A stretch of DNA of 64,000 nt from Photobacterium indicum (GCF_003026215.1 NZ_PYOC01000014.1:1-64000); one strand, 5' to 3'; positions 52,182 through 62,153 are shown, numbered from the stretch's first letter. Made by a program: numbers and translations. The notes: generated by a model from the sequence alone, not told the origin.

Positions 52182-53096
52182 ATGCGTATTGGTGTATTAC
52201 TCGGGGGCGAATCTAGCGAAAGATCTGTCTCCTTAAAATCAGGTGAATGTGTTGTAAAAGCGATTGAATCGCTGGGCCATGAAGCTATTTCAATTGATCC
52301 TAAGCACATTGATGTCACCCTGATGGGTTTCTTTAAACTGGATAAAGTGTTCATTGCGTTACATGGTGGAATAGGGGAAAGCGGGCATATTCAGGCATTG
52401 TTAGATTTGCTTAAAATTCCTTATACCGGCAGTGGTACTTTAGCCTCTGCAATGTCTTTAAATAAACTCAATAGTAAAGAAATTTGGCAAAGTAATAGTT
52501 TAAAGAGTGCTGATTGGGTAACCCTTCATAAGCATGCACCGATAGAAGACATTAAAGCACAGTTGTCGAGTGTTGTTTGCCCTGTCGTAGTTAAGCCTAT
52601 ATCTCAAGGATGCAGCATTGGTGTGTCAAAGGTAGACAATAATGCTGACCTTTTAGAGGCGGTGATTACTGCCTTTGAATATGACGATGATATTTTGATT
52701 GAATCCTTTATTGCTGGTCGTGAATATACGTGTGCAGTGCTTAATGGTAAACCATTACCCATTGTTCAAATTCGGTCTGAGCAATTTTTTGATTATGACG
52801 CGAAATTTGGCAGTCAGAGTGCGACTTATCATTGTCCTAGTGATCTAACGAGCGAACAAGAACGCGATATGCAAGTATTAGCGTTAAACGCATATAATGC
52901 CCTTGGATGTCGTGGCTGGGGTCGGGTAGATACTATTTTGGATGAATCTGGCGACGTTTTTTTGATTGAAATGAACACCATTCCAGGAATGACAACACGC
53001 AGTGTATTTCCAATGGCTGCAAAAGAAGCCGGGTTAAGCTTTGAGCAGGTTATTTCATCATTACTCGATTCTGCAAAATATGACGATATTTGTTAA
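52182..53096 (+). CDS. ddl: D-alanine--D-alanine ligase
   Basis: A 304-residue ATP-grasp ligase that joins two D-Ala for peptidoglycan precursors. Seen: IGVLLGGESSERSVSLKSG at the start, ALHGGIGESGHIQALLDL, the ATP-grasp region VVKPISQGCSIGVSKV, and DTILDESGDVFLIEMNTIPG at the end. ATG at 52182 gives the normal N-terminus; the TTG at 52170 directly abuts the AAGG. It is outside any mur/fts cluster, so it is probably a second Ddl in this genome (inference). Confidence 0.92.
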   Translation: MRIGVLLGGESSERSVSLKSGECVVKAIESLGHEAISIDPKHIDVTLMGFFKLDKVFIALHGGIGESGHIQALLDLLKIPYTGSGTLASAMSLNKLNSKEIWQSNSLKSADWVTLHKHAPIEDIKAQLSSVVCPVVVKPISQGCSIGVSKVDNNADLLEAVITAFEYDDDILIESFIAGREYTCAVLNGKPLPIVQIRSEQFFDYDAKFGSQSATYHCPSDLTSEQERDMQVLALNAYNALGCRGWGRVDTILDESGDVFLIEMNTIPGMTTRSVFPMAAKEAGLSFEQVISSLLDSAKYDDIC

Positions 53097-53144
53097 GTCA
53101 TGCCTCGCATTGCGTGTTGACTAAATGCTGATTGCTATAAAACA

Positions 53145-53170
53145 AAAAGGGTATCGTTAGATACCCTTTT
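53145..53170. terminator. Bidirectional terminator between ddl and the first csp gene
   Basis: AAAAGGGTATC-gtta-GATACCCTTTT perfect stem; it serves ddl (plus) and csp (minus). Confidence 0.85.
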
Positions 53171-53193
53171 AAGATCACTAATTAATTAGCGAA

Positions 53194-53403
53194 TTATGCG
53201 ATTTCAACGTTTGCAGCTTGAGGGCCTTTTTGGCCTTGCTCAACGTCAAAAGATACTTTCTGACCTTCAGCTAGAGATTTGAATCCGTCACCAGTGATTG
53301 CACGGAAGTGAACGAATACGTCAGCACCGCCGTTATCTTGAGTGATGAAGCCGAAACCTTTCTCGTCGTTAAACCACTTAACGATACCTGTTGTTTTAGA
53401 CAT
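53194..53403 (-). CDS. Cold-shock protein, CspA family (copy 1)
   Basis: A 69-residue single cold-shock domain with RNP1 KGFGFI and RNP2 VFVHF, starting MSKTTGIVKWFNDEKG. It binds single-stranded RNA or DNA and melts RNA structure. It is identical at 58 of 69 residues to the second copy 600 bases upstream, so the pair arose by local duplication. AGGAG precedes the start. The long gap upstream would give an extended mRNA leader, typical for cold-induced csp genes. Confidence 0.94.
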   Translation of the reverse strand: MSKTTGIVKWFNDEKGFGFITQDNGGADVFVHFRAITGDGFKSLAEGQKVSFDVEQGQKGPQAANVEIA

Positions 53404-53830
53404 TTTATGTCTCCTGAATTTGTATTGTGTTATTACGCATTATTGCGCACTTAAGCCAACATAATGTATTACTTATGGACAAAAGAAGTTTGAAGCTCTT
53501 CAGGACAACAACACTTATTACTAAGTAGCGGAACGAAGTTTTCTATTTCAATTTGCGGCATAAATATTTCTGCATTACAAGCCGAACTCCATTAAGCCAT
53601 AGGCTAGGAAGAGGGGCAAGGGGTTACAAATAGTTTAAATAACTTATCATCAGAAATGTGACAAAAATAACGTTTGTCCGTATCAAAAAGCGTATTAATT
53701 TATGAGGTTAGACCAGAAATGTGATGAAAATAATGGGTTGGGTCAAGGTTGTTAATTAATTTGGAGAAACAACGGAAAAAAGGGCTAAAAAGCCCTATTT
53801 TATAAACTGTTATATAAAATATATCTACAA
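53404..53830. other. Intergenic region between the two csp genes
   Basis: 427 bases; probably the promoter and long leader of csp copy 1. A terminator for copy 2 lies at 53775-53796. No gene was seen. Confidence 0.45.
53775..53796 (-). terminator. Terminator of csp copy 2
   Basis: AGGGCT-tttt-AGCCCT on the minus strand followed by six T, about 35 bases after the stop. Confidence 0.8.
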
Positions 53831-54040
53831 TTAGATAGCTTCTACATTTGCAGCTTGTAAACCCTTTGGTCCTTGTTCAGTTTCATAAGAAACCTTCTGG
53901 CCTTCGGCTAGTGTTTTAAAGCCGTCACCCGTAATGGCACGAAAATGAACGAATACGTCAGCACCGCCGTTATCCTGTGTGATGAAACCGAAACCTTTTT
54001 CTTCATTGAACCACTTAACGGTACCTGTTGCTTTAGACAT
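53831..54040 (-). CDS. Cold-shock protein, CspA family (copy 2)
   Basis: A 69-residue cold-shock protein starting MSKATGTVKWFNEEKG, with the same RNP motifs as copy 1. Changes to copy 1 are concentrated in the last third (for example SYETEQGPKGLQ against SFDVEQGQKGPQ). The start at 54040 is chosen by family match and AGGAG upstream; an in-frame ATG at 54079 lies in the leader. Likely expressed under different conditions from copy 1 (inference). Confidence 0.93.
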   Translation of the reverse strand: MSKATGTVKWFNEEKGFGFITQDNGGADVFVHFRAITGDGFKTLAEGQKVSYETEQGPKGLQAANVEAI

Positions 54041-54607
54041 GTTGTCTCCTGATTTTTCTACATCAACTGTTATAGGCAATAATCATTTAACGGATAGTGC
54101 AAATTGAAATGGTGAATATCTTCAAGATAACTAATCTATAGTAGAAATGTTACACGAAGCTTTCATTGTTCAGATTGCGATATAACTGTCAAAAACGTAT
54201 TAACCTATTAGAAGAGTAGGCACTCATATGCCAAATGCAAATAATTGTGTGAAGATTTTGTGGGTTAATTCACATATCGGTAGGCATGAATGTCTAAATT
54301 TTAGTGGTGTCTACGTTTGTCATAATCATTTGTTACAATACCTCGATTATCTTGAACGAAATCAAGGAAGCTATTTTAAAATCAGTAGATTCTAGTAGGC
54401 ACTAATTAGATGCAATTTGAATATATTTTCCGTAAAAAGCATAATGCTGGTGGTATTGCTTGAGGTTTTATACGAATTTCTGTTATAACGATTTCAGTGA
54501 TAATGAACTGAGTGATTAAGTGATCTGTTGGTGTGTTTATAACCGCCGAATAAGATCTTGCATTAAGTCAGTTCAAATAGATTTATATTTTTATTAAGGG
54601 ACACAAA
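54041..54607. other. Intergenic region between csp copy 2 and yeeX
   Basis: 567 bases, AT-rich, with no gene. It should hold the csp leader and promoter and the yeeX promoter. No strong inverted repeat was noticed. Confidence 0.4.
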
Positions 54608-54913
54608 ATGAACAATATCCTTGAGCTAGTGCGCCAAACACGTCGTAAAAACAAATTGAAGCGTGAAATTCTTGATAACGACCGTAAAATCCGTGACAAC
54701 CGTAAGCGTGTTGAATTGCTAGAAAACTTATTGGACTACATTCGCCCAGATATGAGCCAAGAAGCGATTCTAGAGATTGTTGAAAACATGAAGGGTGATT
54801 ATGAAGATCGTGTTGACGACCACATCATCGTTAGCGCAGAGCTTTCTAAAGAGCGTCGTGAAGTAAGCAAGAATGTAAAAGATCTTAAGAAAGCAGAAAT
54901 TGCACACAAATAA
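54608..54913 (+). CDS. yeeX: DUF496 protein YeeX
   Basis: A 101-residue, highly charged coiled-coil protein of the DUF496/UPF0265 (YeeX) family: VRQTRRKNKLKREILDNDRK, NRKRVELLENLLDYI then KGDYEDRVDDHIIVSAELS. Conserved across enterobacteria and vibrios; the function is not established. AAGGGA precedes the start. A terminator follows. Confidence 0.9.
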   Translation: MNNILELVRQTRRKNKLKREILDNDRKIRDNRKRVELLENLLDYIRPDMSQEAILEIVENMKGDYEDRVDDHIIVSAELSKERREVSKNVKDLKKAEIAHK

Positions 54914-54976
54914 CAGATGCTTACCACTAGATAATAGTATTAAGGTCTGAGTTGTGTAAAATTAGTGCGAGATATA

Positions 54977-55005
54977 AGTCTGATCATGATCAGGCTTTTT
55001 TTTTC
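54977..55005 (+). terminator. yeeX terminator
   Basis: AGTCTGATC / GATCAGGCT stem followed by nine T. Confidence 0.8.
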
Positions 55006-55096
55006 GCTTTTTTTAAGGTTAAGCAGTTAAACTTATACATTAGTAATCATTGCATCAAATAATAAGTAAATTTGTAGCATTTGTGGGGATGTAAAT

Positions 55097-56461
55097 TTGA
55101 TAAAACGCTGGGCTTGTTTCGTACTGTCATTACCTGTATTCGCATTCGCGGGTGATGAGGGATCTAACGTAGAGCAAGAAAACGCCAAGAAAACAGGCTT
55201 TGTATCTTTGCAAGAGCTGCGTGATAAGCGAGATGAAGAACAAGATTGGGGTATTGCTGCTGCTGTTCGAGTGGCGTCTATCCCGTATTCAACGAGTAGC
55301 GCAGTTGCAGATAGTACTGTTAGTACGTTTGTACCCATGATGTTTTATCAAGGTGATAGGTTTTTTGTTTACGGCACCGAGGGCGGGTTAAACCTATACC
55401 GAGAAGATGAGTGGGAAGTGAATGCACTTATTCGAATGCATTTTATTGATTTACCTTCATCATTTCAAAACGAAATAGGCGGCGACAGTGGCGATGGTGG
55501 GCTGCGGTTTAAGTTTAATATTGATGAGAATATCTATTCTAAAGTGGATTTAATGTTCGACTCAAATATGCGTTTTCATTCTGTGGCCACGATTGGTGCG
55601 CGTTACGACGAAGGGAACTGGTTAGTTCAACCAAGTGCTTCATTAATTTGGAAAGAATCGGATTATAACTCATACTATTATGGTTTGAATCATGAATCTA
55701 TAGACGGCGGCATTGATTTAAAGCTTGGCACTACAGCGCGTTATCATGTCGCGTCTAATTTGTATTTATTGGGCGGTGCATACGCGAGACGTTTCGATAG
55801 CAATGTACAAGATTCAGCGACGATTGATGCTGATTGGCAAGGTGAATTATATGCAGGCTTTGGTTTCTTCCGTGATGACAGTAAACCTGCAAAATCATCA
55901 ATATCAAACAAATCATATTGGCGTATAGCTCATGGTTGGGCAACACCTTCTAACATTGGCGATATTTTTAAGTTTAACCGTGAAAAAGATGAATTTGATA
56001 ATAAGCTCACGTCTATTTTCTATGGGCACCCGCTTACTGATGAACTATTTGGTTTACCGCTAGATATCTATTTAACGCCTGGTGTTGCGTGGCATTGGGA
56101 ATCTGATGTACAAAGTTCATCGCAAGAATATGTTCTCGCGATTAAAGCCTATTATACTTTCGATTGGCCTGTGCAATGGCGTTTTGGTTTAGCTGAAGGT
56201 TTATCTTATGCAAGTCAGATTACCTATATCGAAGGCAGTGAAATGGAGCGTAAGGGCTACGAGCCAAGTAAGTTATTAAACTACCTTGATTTTTCTTTTG
56301 ATGTAAACCTTGGCGATATCTTTAATGAGAAGTCGATGGATAATGTCTGGGTGGGATATAGTTTGCATCACCGTTCTGCAATCTTTGAATCTGCTTCTCA
56401 GTTTGGCAGAATTAAAGGCGGCAGTAATTACAATACTGTTTACGTTCAGTTCGGCTTTTAA
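55097..56461 (+). CDS. MipA/OmpV-family outer membrane protein
   Basis: A 454-residue exported protein. The signal peptide runs about 1-18 (LPVFAFA). The mature part is rich in alternating beta strands with aromatic residues and ends YVQFGF, the Phe-terminated pattern of outer-membrane barrels. It matches the MipA/OmpV family (DWGIAAAVRVASIPY, GLNLYREDEWEVN). Members act as scaffold for murein enzymes or as porins. The start codon appears to be TTG, preceded by GGGGA eight bases upstream; no ATG fits the signal peptide. About 200 residues longer than E. coli MipA. Confidence 0.75.
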   Translation: MIKRWACFVLSLPVFAFAGDEGSNVEQENAKKTGFVSLQELRDKRDEEQDWGIAAAVRVASIPYSTSSAVADSTVSTFVPMMFYQGDRFFVYGTEGGLNLYREDEWEVNALIRMHFIDLPSSFQNEIGGDSGDGGLRFKFNIDENIYSKVDLMFDSNMRFHSVATIGARYDEGNWLVQPSASLIWKESDYNSYYYGLNHESIDGGIDLKLGTTARYHVASNLYLLGGAYARRFDSNVQDSATIDADWQGELYAGFGFFRDDSKPAKSSISNKSYWRIAHGWATPSNIGDIFKFNREKDEFDNKLTSIFYGHPLTDELFGLPLDIYLTPGVAWHWESDVQSSSQEYVLAIKAYYTFDWPVQWRFGLAEGLSYASQITYIEGSEMERKGYEPSKLLNYLDFSFDVNLGDIFNEKSMDNVWVGYSLHHRSAIFESASQFGRIKGGSNYNTVYVQFGF

Positions 56462-56462
56462 C

Positions 56463-56494
56463 CTGATACGAGTATCTTGATATAACTGGGTATA
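56463..56494 (+). repeat. Dispersed short repeat, copy 5 (diverged)
   Basis: CTGATACGAGTATCTTGAT then ATAACTGGGTATA, directly after the MipA stop. More diverged than the copies at 4596 and 16776. Confidence 0.5.
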
Positions 56495-56527
56495 TAGAGT
56501 TCCAAGAGCGGGCTAATTTATTACAAT

Positions 56528-56581
56528 AAGCCATGCAGAATATCAATCATTTACGTAAATTGAATGTAGCATGGCTTTTTG
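56528..56581 (+). terminator. Terminator of the MipA/OmpV gene
   Basis: AAGCCATGC (56528-56536) pairs with GCATGGCTT (56569-56577), closing a long loop with an inner stem around TTTACGTAAA; T run follows. Confidence 0.7.
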
Positions 56582-56700
56582 AGCGATAGGTTAAGGTTAT
56601 TCAGTATAGGGAAGATACCCTGTAAAGCCGCAGATTTTCCAACCAGCGTCTGTATTTTTTAGGTAGTATAGCGTTTGCCATAATAGCTCATCATAAAAAT

Positions 56701-56736
56701 AAAAAAGCCTTATCGAACAATGTGATCCGATAAGGC
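56701..56736 (-). terminator. azoR terminator
   Basis: GCCTTATCG / CGATAAGGC stem followed by six T on the minus strand. Confidence 0.85.
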
Positions 56737-56803
56737 AAAAGCTAAAATAATTCTTAGCAGGCAATTTAATTGGTTATCTAAAAGTCATTGGTAGCATCAA
56801 TGC

Positions 56804-57397
56804 TTATGCACTGATTTTGTCTAAAGCAGATTTAGCGTCTGTAATGCCTTTAGCTGCCATATCATCACCCATCGCGAGTGCTTCACCGTAAACAAACTCA
56901 ACATCGGTTAAGCCAATGAAACCAAGAATTGTTTTAAGGTATGGCACCATTGTATCGGTAGGGCCATCTTTGTGCATGCCGCCACGAGTTGTTACAACAA
57001 TCACTTTTTTACCTGTAATTAACCCTACAGGACCATTTTCAGTATATGAAAAGGTAACACCTGCACGTGCAATAATATCGAACCAGTTTTTAAGTTGAGT
57101 AGGCACAGAGAAGTTATACATTGGTGCAGCAATAACGATTGTATCGCTGTTTTGTAATTCGTTGATAAGCATATCTGATAGTGCAAGGGCTTCTTCTTGA
57201 CGAGCAGTCAGTGTATCACCACCACGTAAACCACCTGCAATCTCTCCATCTAATACTGGAATAGGTGTTGCGACTAAATCACGCTCAATCACAGAACTGA
57301 CACTATCTCCCCATGAAGAAACAAGATGCTCGATAAGGCCATTTGATTGTGAGTAGTCACCAAGAATGCTTGATTTAAGTACGAGTACATTAGACAT
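56804..57397 (-). CDS. azoR: FMN-dependent NADH-azoreductase
   Basis: A 197-residue flavodoxin-like quinone/azo reductase. FMN-binding stretches are LKSSILGDYSQSN at the start and APMYNFSVPTQLKNWFD; the TRGG loop (VVTTRGGMH) and FIGLTDVEFVYGEAL follow. AzoR dimers reduce quinones and azo dyes with NADH and protect against thiol stress. Ribosome site AAGGAA upstream. Monocistronic. Confidence 0.94.
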   Translation of the reverse strand: MSNVLVLKSSILGDYSQSNGLIEHLVSSWGDSVSSVIERDLVATPIPVLDGEIAGGLRGGDTLTARQEEALALSDMLINELQNSDTIVIAAPMYNFSVPTQLKNWFDIIARAGVTFSYTENGPVGLITGKKVIVVTTRGGMHKDGPTDTMVPYLKTILGFIGLTDVEFVYGEALAMGDDMAAKGITDAKSALDKISA

Positions 57398-57920
57398 GTT
57401 GTATTCCTTATTCGGTATTAGCTGTTTGCTATGGGGTTAACTATAAAAGGGGGAAGCACTAGAAGATAGCGGAAAAAATTGTGTGTCTTATTCAAAAAAA
57501 TAGAACGTCATTGTTTGGTCGTAATTATTGTTAATAATCAGATTGTTACTTTTTAATTTGTTGGGTATAAGACGCAAAGTTCTGAAGGTTAAAGCATGCG
57601 AAGACTGGTTTGGTCAGAAATTATGAGCTGTATTCATTAATGTAATGCAGATTGTTTAGCCAAAAAGCTAAAAGCATATTTATGAAAGGTGAAAAACAGA
57701 CAAAAAATAGCCCGAAACGACTCCTGTCTCGGGCTTAGGGGAATGGCTCGTGAGAGCCTTGCGCTAACTGGTTAATATATGGTTATCGATTACACTATCA
57801 ATGTTAGCTCACACATTATAATTTGCCAGTTTAACTAATGAGAATGTAGATTAGCTGCACATTACTTCCCGTTTGTTGCCTTCTAGATTGGTTGATGGCC
57901 AGAGGCTTATCTAGATGGCA
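57398..57920. other. Intergenic region upstream of azoR
   Basis: 523 bases. Besides the azoR promoter it holds the rsmF terminator at 57703-57738 and a small GGCTC-gtga-GAGCC hairpin near 57745-57758. No gene was seen. Confidence 0.45.
57703..57738 (-). terminator. rsmF terminator
   Basis: AGCCCGAGAC / GTTTCGGGCT stem (57709-57738) with ATTTTTTG on the minus strand. It lies about 180 bases after the rsmF stop, leaving a long 3' tail. Confidence 0.7.
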
Positions 57921-59375
57921 TTAAATATCGAATAAGTTGGTATCACGGACCAATTCACGTGGAAGACCATTTTTAATTCGGTTGCCTACCCATTTGCCTA
58001 TACCGATAGGGTAATCGCGGTAAGTCACAATGACCTCACCTTTACCTAAAAGGTTTTCTGGGCGAATATCTCTTCCCATGAACCATTCTTTAGCTTGCTC
58101 TGGAGTTAAATCGATCGCAACGTCTTCTTTTCCAGTTGCAAGAGTCATAACTGCTTCATGTTGCCAGCGGTAACCTTTTTTGTGCTGCTCTGCTAATTTA
58201 ACACCCATGCGTTGGAATCGTATTTCACCAATAAGTGGACGCAGGTTCACAGGGAATAGCCATACTTCTTTCTCTCGTATCCAGACATCACTTTCTGCCG
58301 GTAGAGTAATACTCAGTGTAGCTTGAAGCTGTTCTGCAATTGTGGCTTTATCGGCATCTGTAACAATAGTGAATGGGAATTTACCCATACGCTTTTTAAC
58401 TTTAGGTGTTTCAACAGCTGCATGTTTACGAATACGGGCAACAAAGAAGCCTTCACTGTCGAAGACTTGAGGATAAACGTGTAAAAAGCCTTCCTTTGTT
58501 AAGGACTTTTCAGCACCTTCAAATAGGTCGCCTAATGGCTCAAATTCAACGGCATCACCAAATGTTTCTTTCAGAAAATGGCAGACGTGCTGATTTTCGC
58601 TAAGGTTAAGTGTACACGTTGAATACACCATCATGCCGCCTGTTTTCAGCGCCTGAAAGGCACTAATAATAAGGTTTCGTTGAATGGCTGCGATGTCTTC
58701 AATGGAACTTAGGCTCCAGTTCGCCATTGCATCGCTGTCTTTACGAATAGCGCCTTCACCTGAACAAGGCGCATCAAGCAAAATAGTATCAAATGATTCT
58801 GGGGCCCAACCACCAAACACACAGCCGTCAAAGTGGGTGAGTGCTGCATTGTAAACGCCACAACGTTGTAGGTTCGCATGAAGCACTTTAATACGGCTTG
58901 CTGCTAATTCATTTGCCACTAATGCGCCACGGTTTTGCATTGCACAAGCAATTTGCGTCGTTTTTGAACCGGGAGCTGATGCCATATCAAGTACACAATC
59001 TAACGCATCGTTATCTTTTAATAATGCAGTTACAGGCATCATAGAGCTTGCTTCTTGAATATAGAACAAGCCAGCCATGTGCTCTGCTGTATTACCTAAC
59101 GATACCGATTTTTCATCTTCTCGTTCAATCCAAAACCCTGTGTCACACCATGGTACTGGTGTTAACGTCCAATCTTTATCAGACACACGAACAAGAAAAT
59201 CTTCAACGCTAATTTTTAATGTATTCACGCGAATACTACGGCGTAAAGGTGTTCTACATGATGCGATAAATTCATCCATGCTTAGGTGCTCTGGTATGAT
59301 TTCACGGATCATTTCAATAAATGTGTCTGGGATATAGGTTTTAGGATTCAAGAGACTATCTCGATTAACTAGCAA
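57921..59375 (-). CDS. rsmF: 16S rRNA m5C1407 methyltransferase RsmF
   Basis: A 484-residue RNA cytosine-5 methyltransferase (E. coli RsmF is 479). SAM binding is at LDMASAPGSKTTQIA; the two catalytic cysteines are in LLDAPCSGEGAI and VYSTCTLN. A C-terminal PUA-like region ends the protein. It methylates C1407 of 16S rRNA. Downstream of letA-letB on the same strand, as in E. coli (yebS-yebT-yebU), but separated by a terminator. Confidence 0.95.
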   Translation of the reverse strand: MLVNRDSLLNPKTYIPDTFIEMIREIIPEHLSMDEFIASCRTPLRRSIRVNTLKISVEDFLVRVSDKDWTLTPVPWCDTGFWIEREDEKSVSLGNTAEHMAGLFYIQEASSMMPVTALLKDNDALDCVLDMASAPGSKTTQIACAMQNRGALVANELAASRIKVLHANLQRCGVYNAALTHFDGCVFGGWAPESFDTILLDAPCSGEGAIRKDSDAMANWSLSSIEDIAAIQRNLIISAFQALKTGGMMVYSTCTLNLSENQHVCHFLKETFGDAVEFEPLGDLFEGAEKSLTKEGFLHVYPQVFDSEGFFVARIRKHAAVETPKVKKRMGKFPFTIVTDADKATIAEQLQATLSITLPAESDVWIREKEVWLFPVNLRPLIGEIRFQRMGVKLAEQHKKGYRWQHEAVMTLATGKEDVAIDLTPEQAKEWFMGRDIRPENLLGKGEVIVTYRDYPIGIGKWVGNRIKNGLPRELVRDTNLFDI

Positions 59376-59456
59376 TGGGGCGAGATTCTATACCAAATAG
59401 TAGGAATAATCGAACGCTCAAGCTTGATTGAACAGGTTTTTAATCAAGTAGGTAGG

Positions 59457-59486
59457 ATTAAAAAGATAGGAGCGCAAAAGCGCTCC
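59457..59486 (-). terminator. letB terminator
   Basis: GGAGCG-cttttg-CGCTCC stem (59469-59486) followed on the minus strand by TATCTTTTTAAT, 40 bases after the letB stop. Confidence 0.75.
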
Positions 59487-59525
59487 TTAAATCAAAAATC
59501 ACATCGTTATAACAGCTAGGTGCTA

Positions 59526-62153
59526 CTAGTCACGAGGAATGGCGGTACGCCATGTTTTCCATCTGTCGTCAGCTTCTCTATGTAGCAAGAAATGATCTTC
59601 TTGTTTAGCAAGCGGTGATAAAGGTTGTTCTTCTGGTGTGGCAAAAGAAATACCACCACGCAGTAAACTATCAACGGTACCTGTTTGTATTTTGGCTCCC
59701 GTTAAGCCGATGGTGAAATCAACGCCTGAGGTATTCCAGAACACGGTATCGGTACGAATAAGGTGGCTGTATTCCTTTTCAATTTGGATTTTAATCAATA
59801 CGCGGTCAGATAAATCACCTAGAGATACTTTGATTACTTGGCCAACTTGAATATCACGGTAAAGAAGTGGGGTGCCTTCACTCACAGAACCTCGGTCTTC
59901 ACTTTCTAGAATCAATGTTAAACCTGATGAAATCAGCTTTGCTGTACCCAAGTTAAACGTTTGGGAATAAGAGCCATCACCTGGTTGCACAGCAATATAG
60001 CTGTTTAATAATGAATCTAAGTTTTTTGCACCTGACAGGCTTAATTTGGGGGTGACTGTCCAGAAATAGCTGTTTGATTTTGCCAAAATCTTGGCGTATT
60101 TAGGGAATAATCGCGCCTTTATCTGTACATTAGCCAGCTCAAAATTAGGTTCGATACTAACAACCTTGCCCACATTAATACCTTGATAACGGATGTCTGC
60201 ATTTTTCGATACAGAGCGTGCATCTGGCGCTGTTAGGGTGACTAATAAGCCAAAATTTTGAGCGTCACTTAAGCTTGGATATAATTTGAATTTCGACCCT
60301 GCCTTATTTGTGACTCCGACGATATCATCAAATGCGATCCCCCCTTTAATGAGCGTACTAATAGGGTCGGCTTTAACTTTAACCCCATCTAATCCAGCTT
60401 CGATTTCAACACCAGAACGATTCCAAAAAACCGTACTAGGGCTGATTAAATGACGATATTTATTCTCAACCTTAAATGACACAGTTACACCGTCACGTAC
60501 AAGGGCGTAGCCAGTCACTTCACCAACTTGTAGGTTACGATAAAGAATAGGGCTACCCTCTGAAACGGGCGGTAATTCATCGGCAAAGAGCGAGTATTTA
60601 GCGAATCCGCGTTGGTTATCAGCGGCAAGGTTAGACAGACGCTTATTTTCGTAAAGAGGGTAACTCTTTTGAATATTCTTAGACCCTGATGAGGTAAAGC
60701 TAATACCATTACTGATCAGTTGATCGGCAGGTGGCATTGATACGTCGATGCCTTTCGCACTGATGCTTGCTTGAATACCACCGTCTATAAAGAATCGACT
60801 GTTAGAACGTACAAGGGATGTGTATTGAGGACGAACAATAACATCGAAGCGCACTCTATTGCCTTCAAAAGAGACTTTCTTCACTCGGCCTACATCTAAA
60901 CCGCGGTGACGAAGCTTAGAGCCTCGCTCTATACCGTAGCTGTTATTGGCATACAACGCGAAGCTAACAGTACCCGGTTGCTGTTCCTGTAGCTGGTCTT
61001 GTGTTATAGCTTTGAACATTCGCGCCTTTTCGCCTTCACCTGGTATTAAGGTTAAGAAGTTACCGCGAATAAGGTTACCAATATTCTTAACCCCATTTAA
61101 AGACAATTCAGCTTCTTCTAATAGCAAGCGAGAGCCCGTATTTAGCAAGTCACTCATGCTTGGCTCGATTGCTGCGTTAGCAATAATTTTATTGGTCTCT
61201 TTATCAAGGCGAAGGCTTGAAATTTTGCCGATCTCTAACCCACGATAGATAATAGGCGCGCCACTTGTACTGATGTTATTACCGTCAGGTAATTCAACTT
61301 TTATGGCAATACCACGACCTGCAGTATTCAAATCTGGATATAAGCGAAATAGATGATTGGGATCGATAGCAACGCCTTCATCGGGAGAATCAAAGGCAAT
61401 GGCACCACCAATCATGGCTGATAGGCTCTCAAATTGAACATCAACACCATTAAAACCAATGTTGGCACTCATGCCACTGACATTCCAGAATCGACTCTTA
61501 TTGGTTATCAGCTCTGAATATTGTGGTTTGATAGTAACATCAATTAATACCTGCTTTCGGTTCTCACTTAGCGTGTAGTTATACACTTCACCGACAGGGA
61601 TCTTTTTATAAAAGACTTGCGAGCCAATACTGACAGAGCCAAGATCGGGTGAGCGCAATTGCAACGTTAACCCTTCTCCCAAAGGTGTATCAGCAGGTTG
61701 GGTATCCAGCGCGGTAAATTTATTGGTGGTTTTGCCTTCCCCTGGTTGCAAGGCAATGTAATTACCAGACACCAAGGCATCTAACCCCGATATACCAGTG
61801 ATTGATGCTTTAGGCTTTACTAACCAAAAACGCGTGTTTGCTTTTAATGTTTGTACGGCTTTAGGGTAAATATCCGCATCGACATAAATACTTTGAAGAT
61901 CTTCTGATAAGTTCACGTCACGAACAATACCGACTTCAAGGCCTTGATAACGAATAGTTGTTCTACCTGCAATCAAGCCAGCAGCATCATTAAAATGGAT
62001 TTGAATACGTTCACCAGATTCATTCACCGCTTTAAATACGAGCCATCCCGCGAGCACAAGTGCAAGTAGGGGCAGTAGCCATAAAGGGGATAATCCACGG
62101 TCACGACGTATATCTACTGCTTCGGGTTGTTGATCATTTTGTCCGTTATTCAT
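59526..62153 (-). CDS. letB: Seven-MCE-domain lipid transport protein LetB (YebT)
   Basis: An 875-residue protein with one N-terminal membrane anchor (about 23-44) and seven MCE domains in the periplasm, each marked by a variant of IRYQGLEVGIV, VFYKKIPVGEV, IIYRGLEIGKI, LRHRGLDVGRV, ILYRNLQVGEV, IRYQGINVGKV or LLYRDIQVGQV. This is the count and length of E. coli LetB (877), which forms a stacked-ring tunnel for lipids between inner and outer membranes. Its start overlaps the letA stop by eight bases, so the two are translationally coupled. Confidence 0.95.
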   Translation of the reverse strand: MNNGQNDQQPEAVDIRRDRGLSPLWLLPLLALVLAGWLVFKAVNESGERIQIHFNDAAGLIAGRTTIRYQGLEVGIVRDVNLSEDLQSIYVDADIYPKAVQTLKANTRFWLVKPKASITGISGLDALVSGNYIALQPGEGKTTNKFTALDTQPADTPLGEGLTLQLRSPDLGSVSIGSQVFYKKIPVGEVYNYTLSENRKQVLIDVTIKPQYSELITNKSRFWNVSGMSANIGFNGVDVQFESLSAMIGGAIAFDSPDEGVAIDPNHLFRLYPDLNTAGRGIAIKVELPDGNNISTSGAPIIYRGLEIGKISSLRLDKETNKIIANAAIEPSMSDLLNTGSRLLLEEAELSLNGVKNIGNLIRGNFLTLIPGEGEKARMFKAITQDQLQEQQPGTVSFALYANNSYGIERGSKLRHRGLDVGRVKKVSFEGNRVRFDVIVRPQYTSLVRSNSRFFIDGGIQASISAKGIDVSMPPADQLISNGISFTSSGSKNIQKSYPLYENKRLSNLAADNQRGFAKYSLFADELPPVSEGSPILYRNLQVGEVTGYALVRDGVTVSFKVENKYRHLISPSTVFWNRSGVEIEAGLDGVKVKADPISTLIKGGIAFDDIVGVTNKAGSKFKLYPSLSDAQNFGLLVTLTAPDARSVSKNADIRYQGINVGKVVSIEPNFELANVQIKARLFPKYAKILAKSNSYFWTVTPKLSLSGAKNLDSLLNSYIAVQPGDGSYSQTFNLGTAKLISSGLTLILESEDRGSVSEGTPLLYRDIQVGQVIKVSLGDLSDRVLIKIQIEKEYSHLIRTDTVFWNTSGVDFTIGLTGAKIQTGTVDSLLRGGISFATPEEQPLSPLAKQEDHFLLHREADDRWKTWRTAIPRD

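Larger units (their letters stand above)
56462..56803. other. Intergenic region with a repeat and two terminators
   Basis: 342 bases containing dispersed repeat copy 5, the terminator of the MipA gene (plus) and that of azoR (minus). No gene was seen. Confidence 0.5.
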
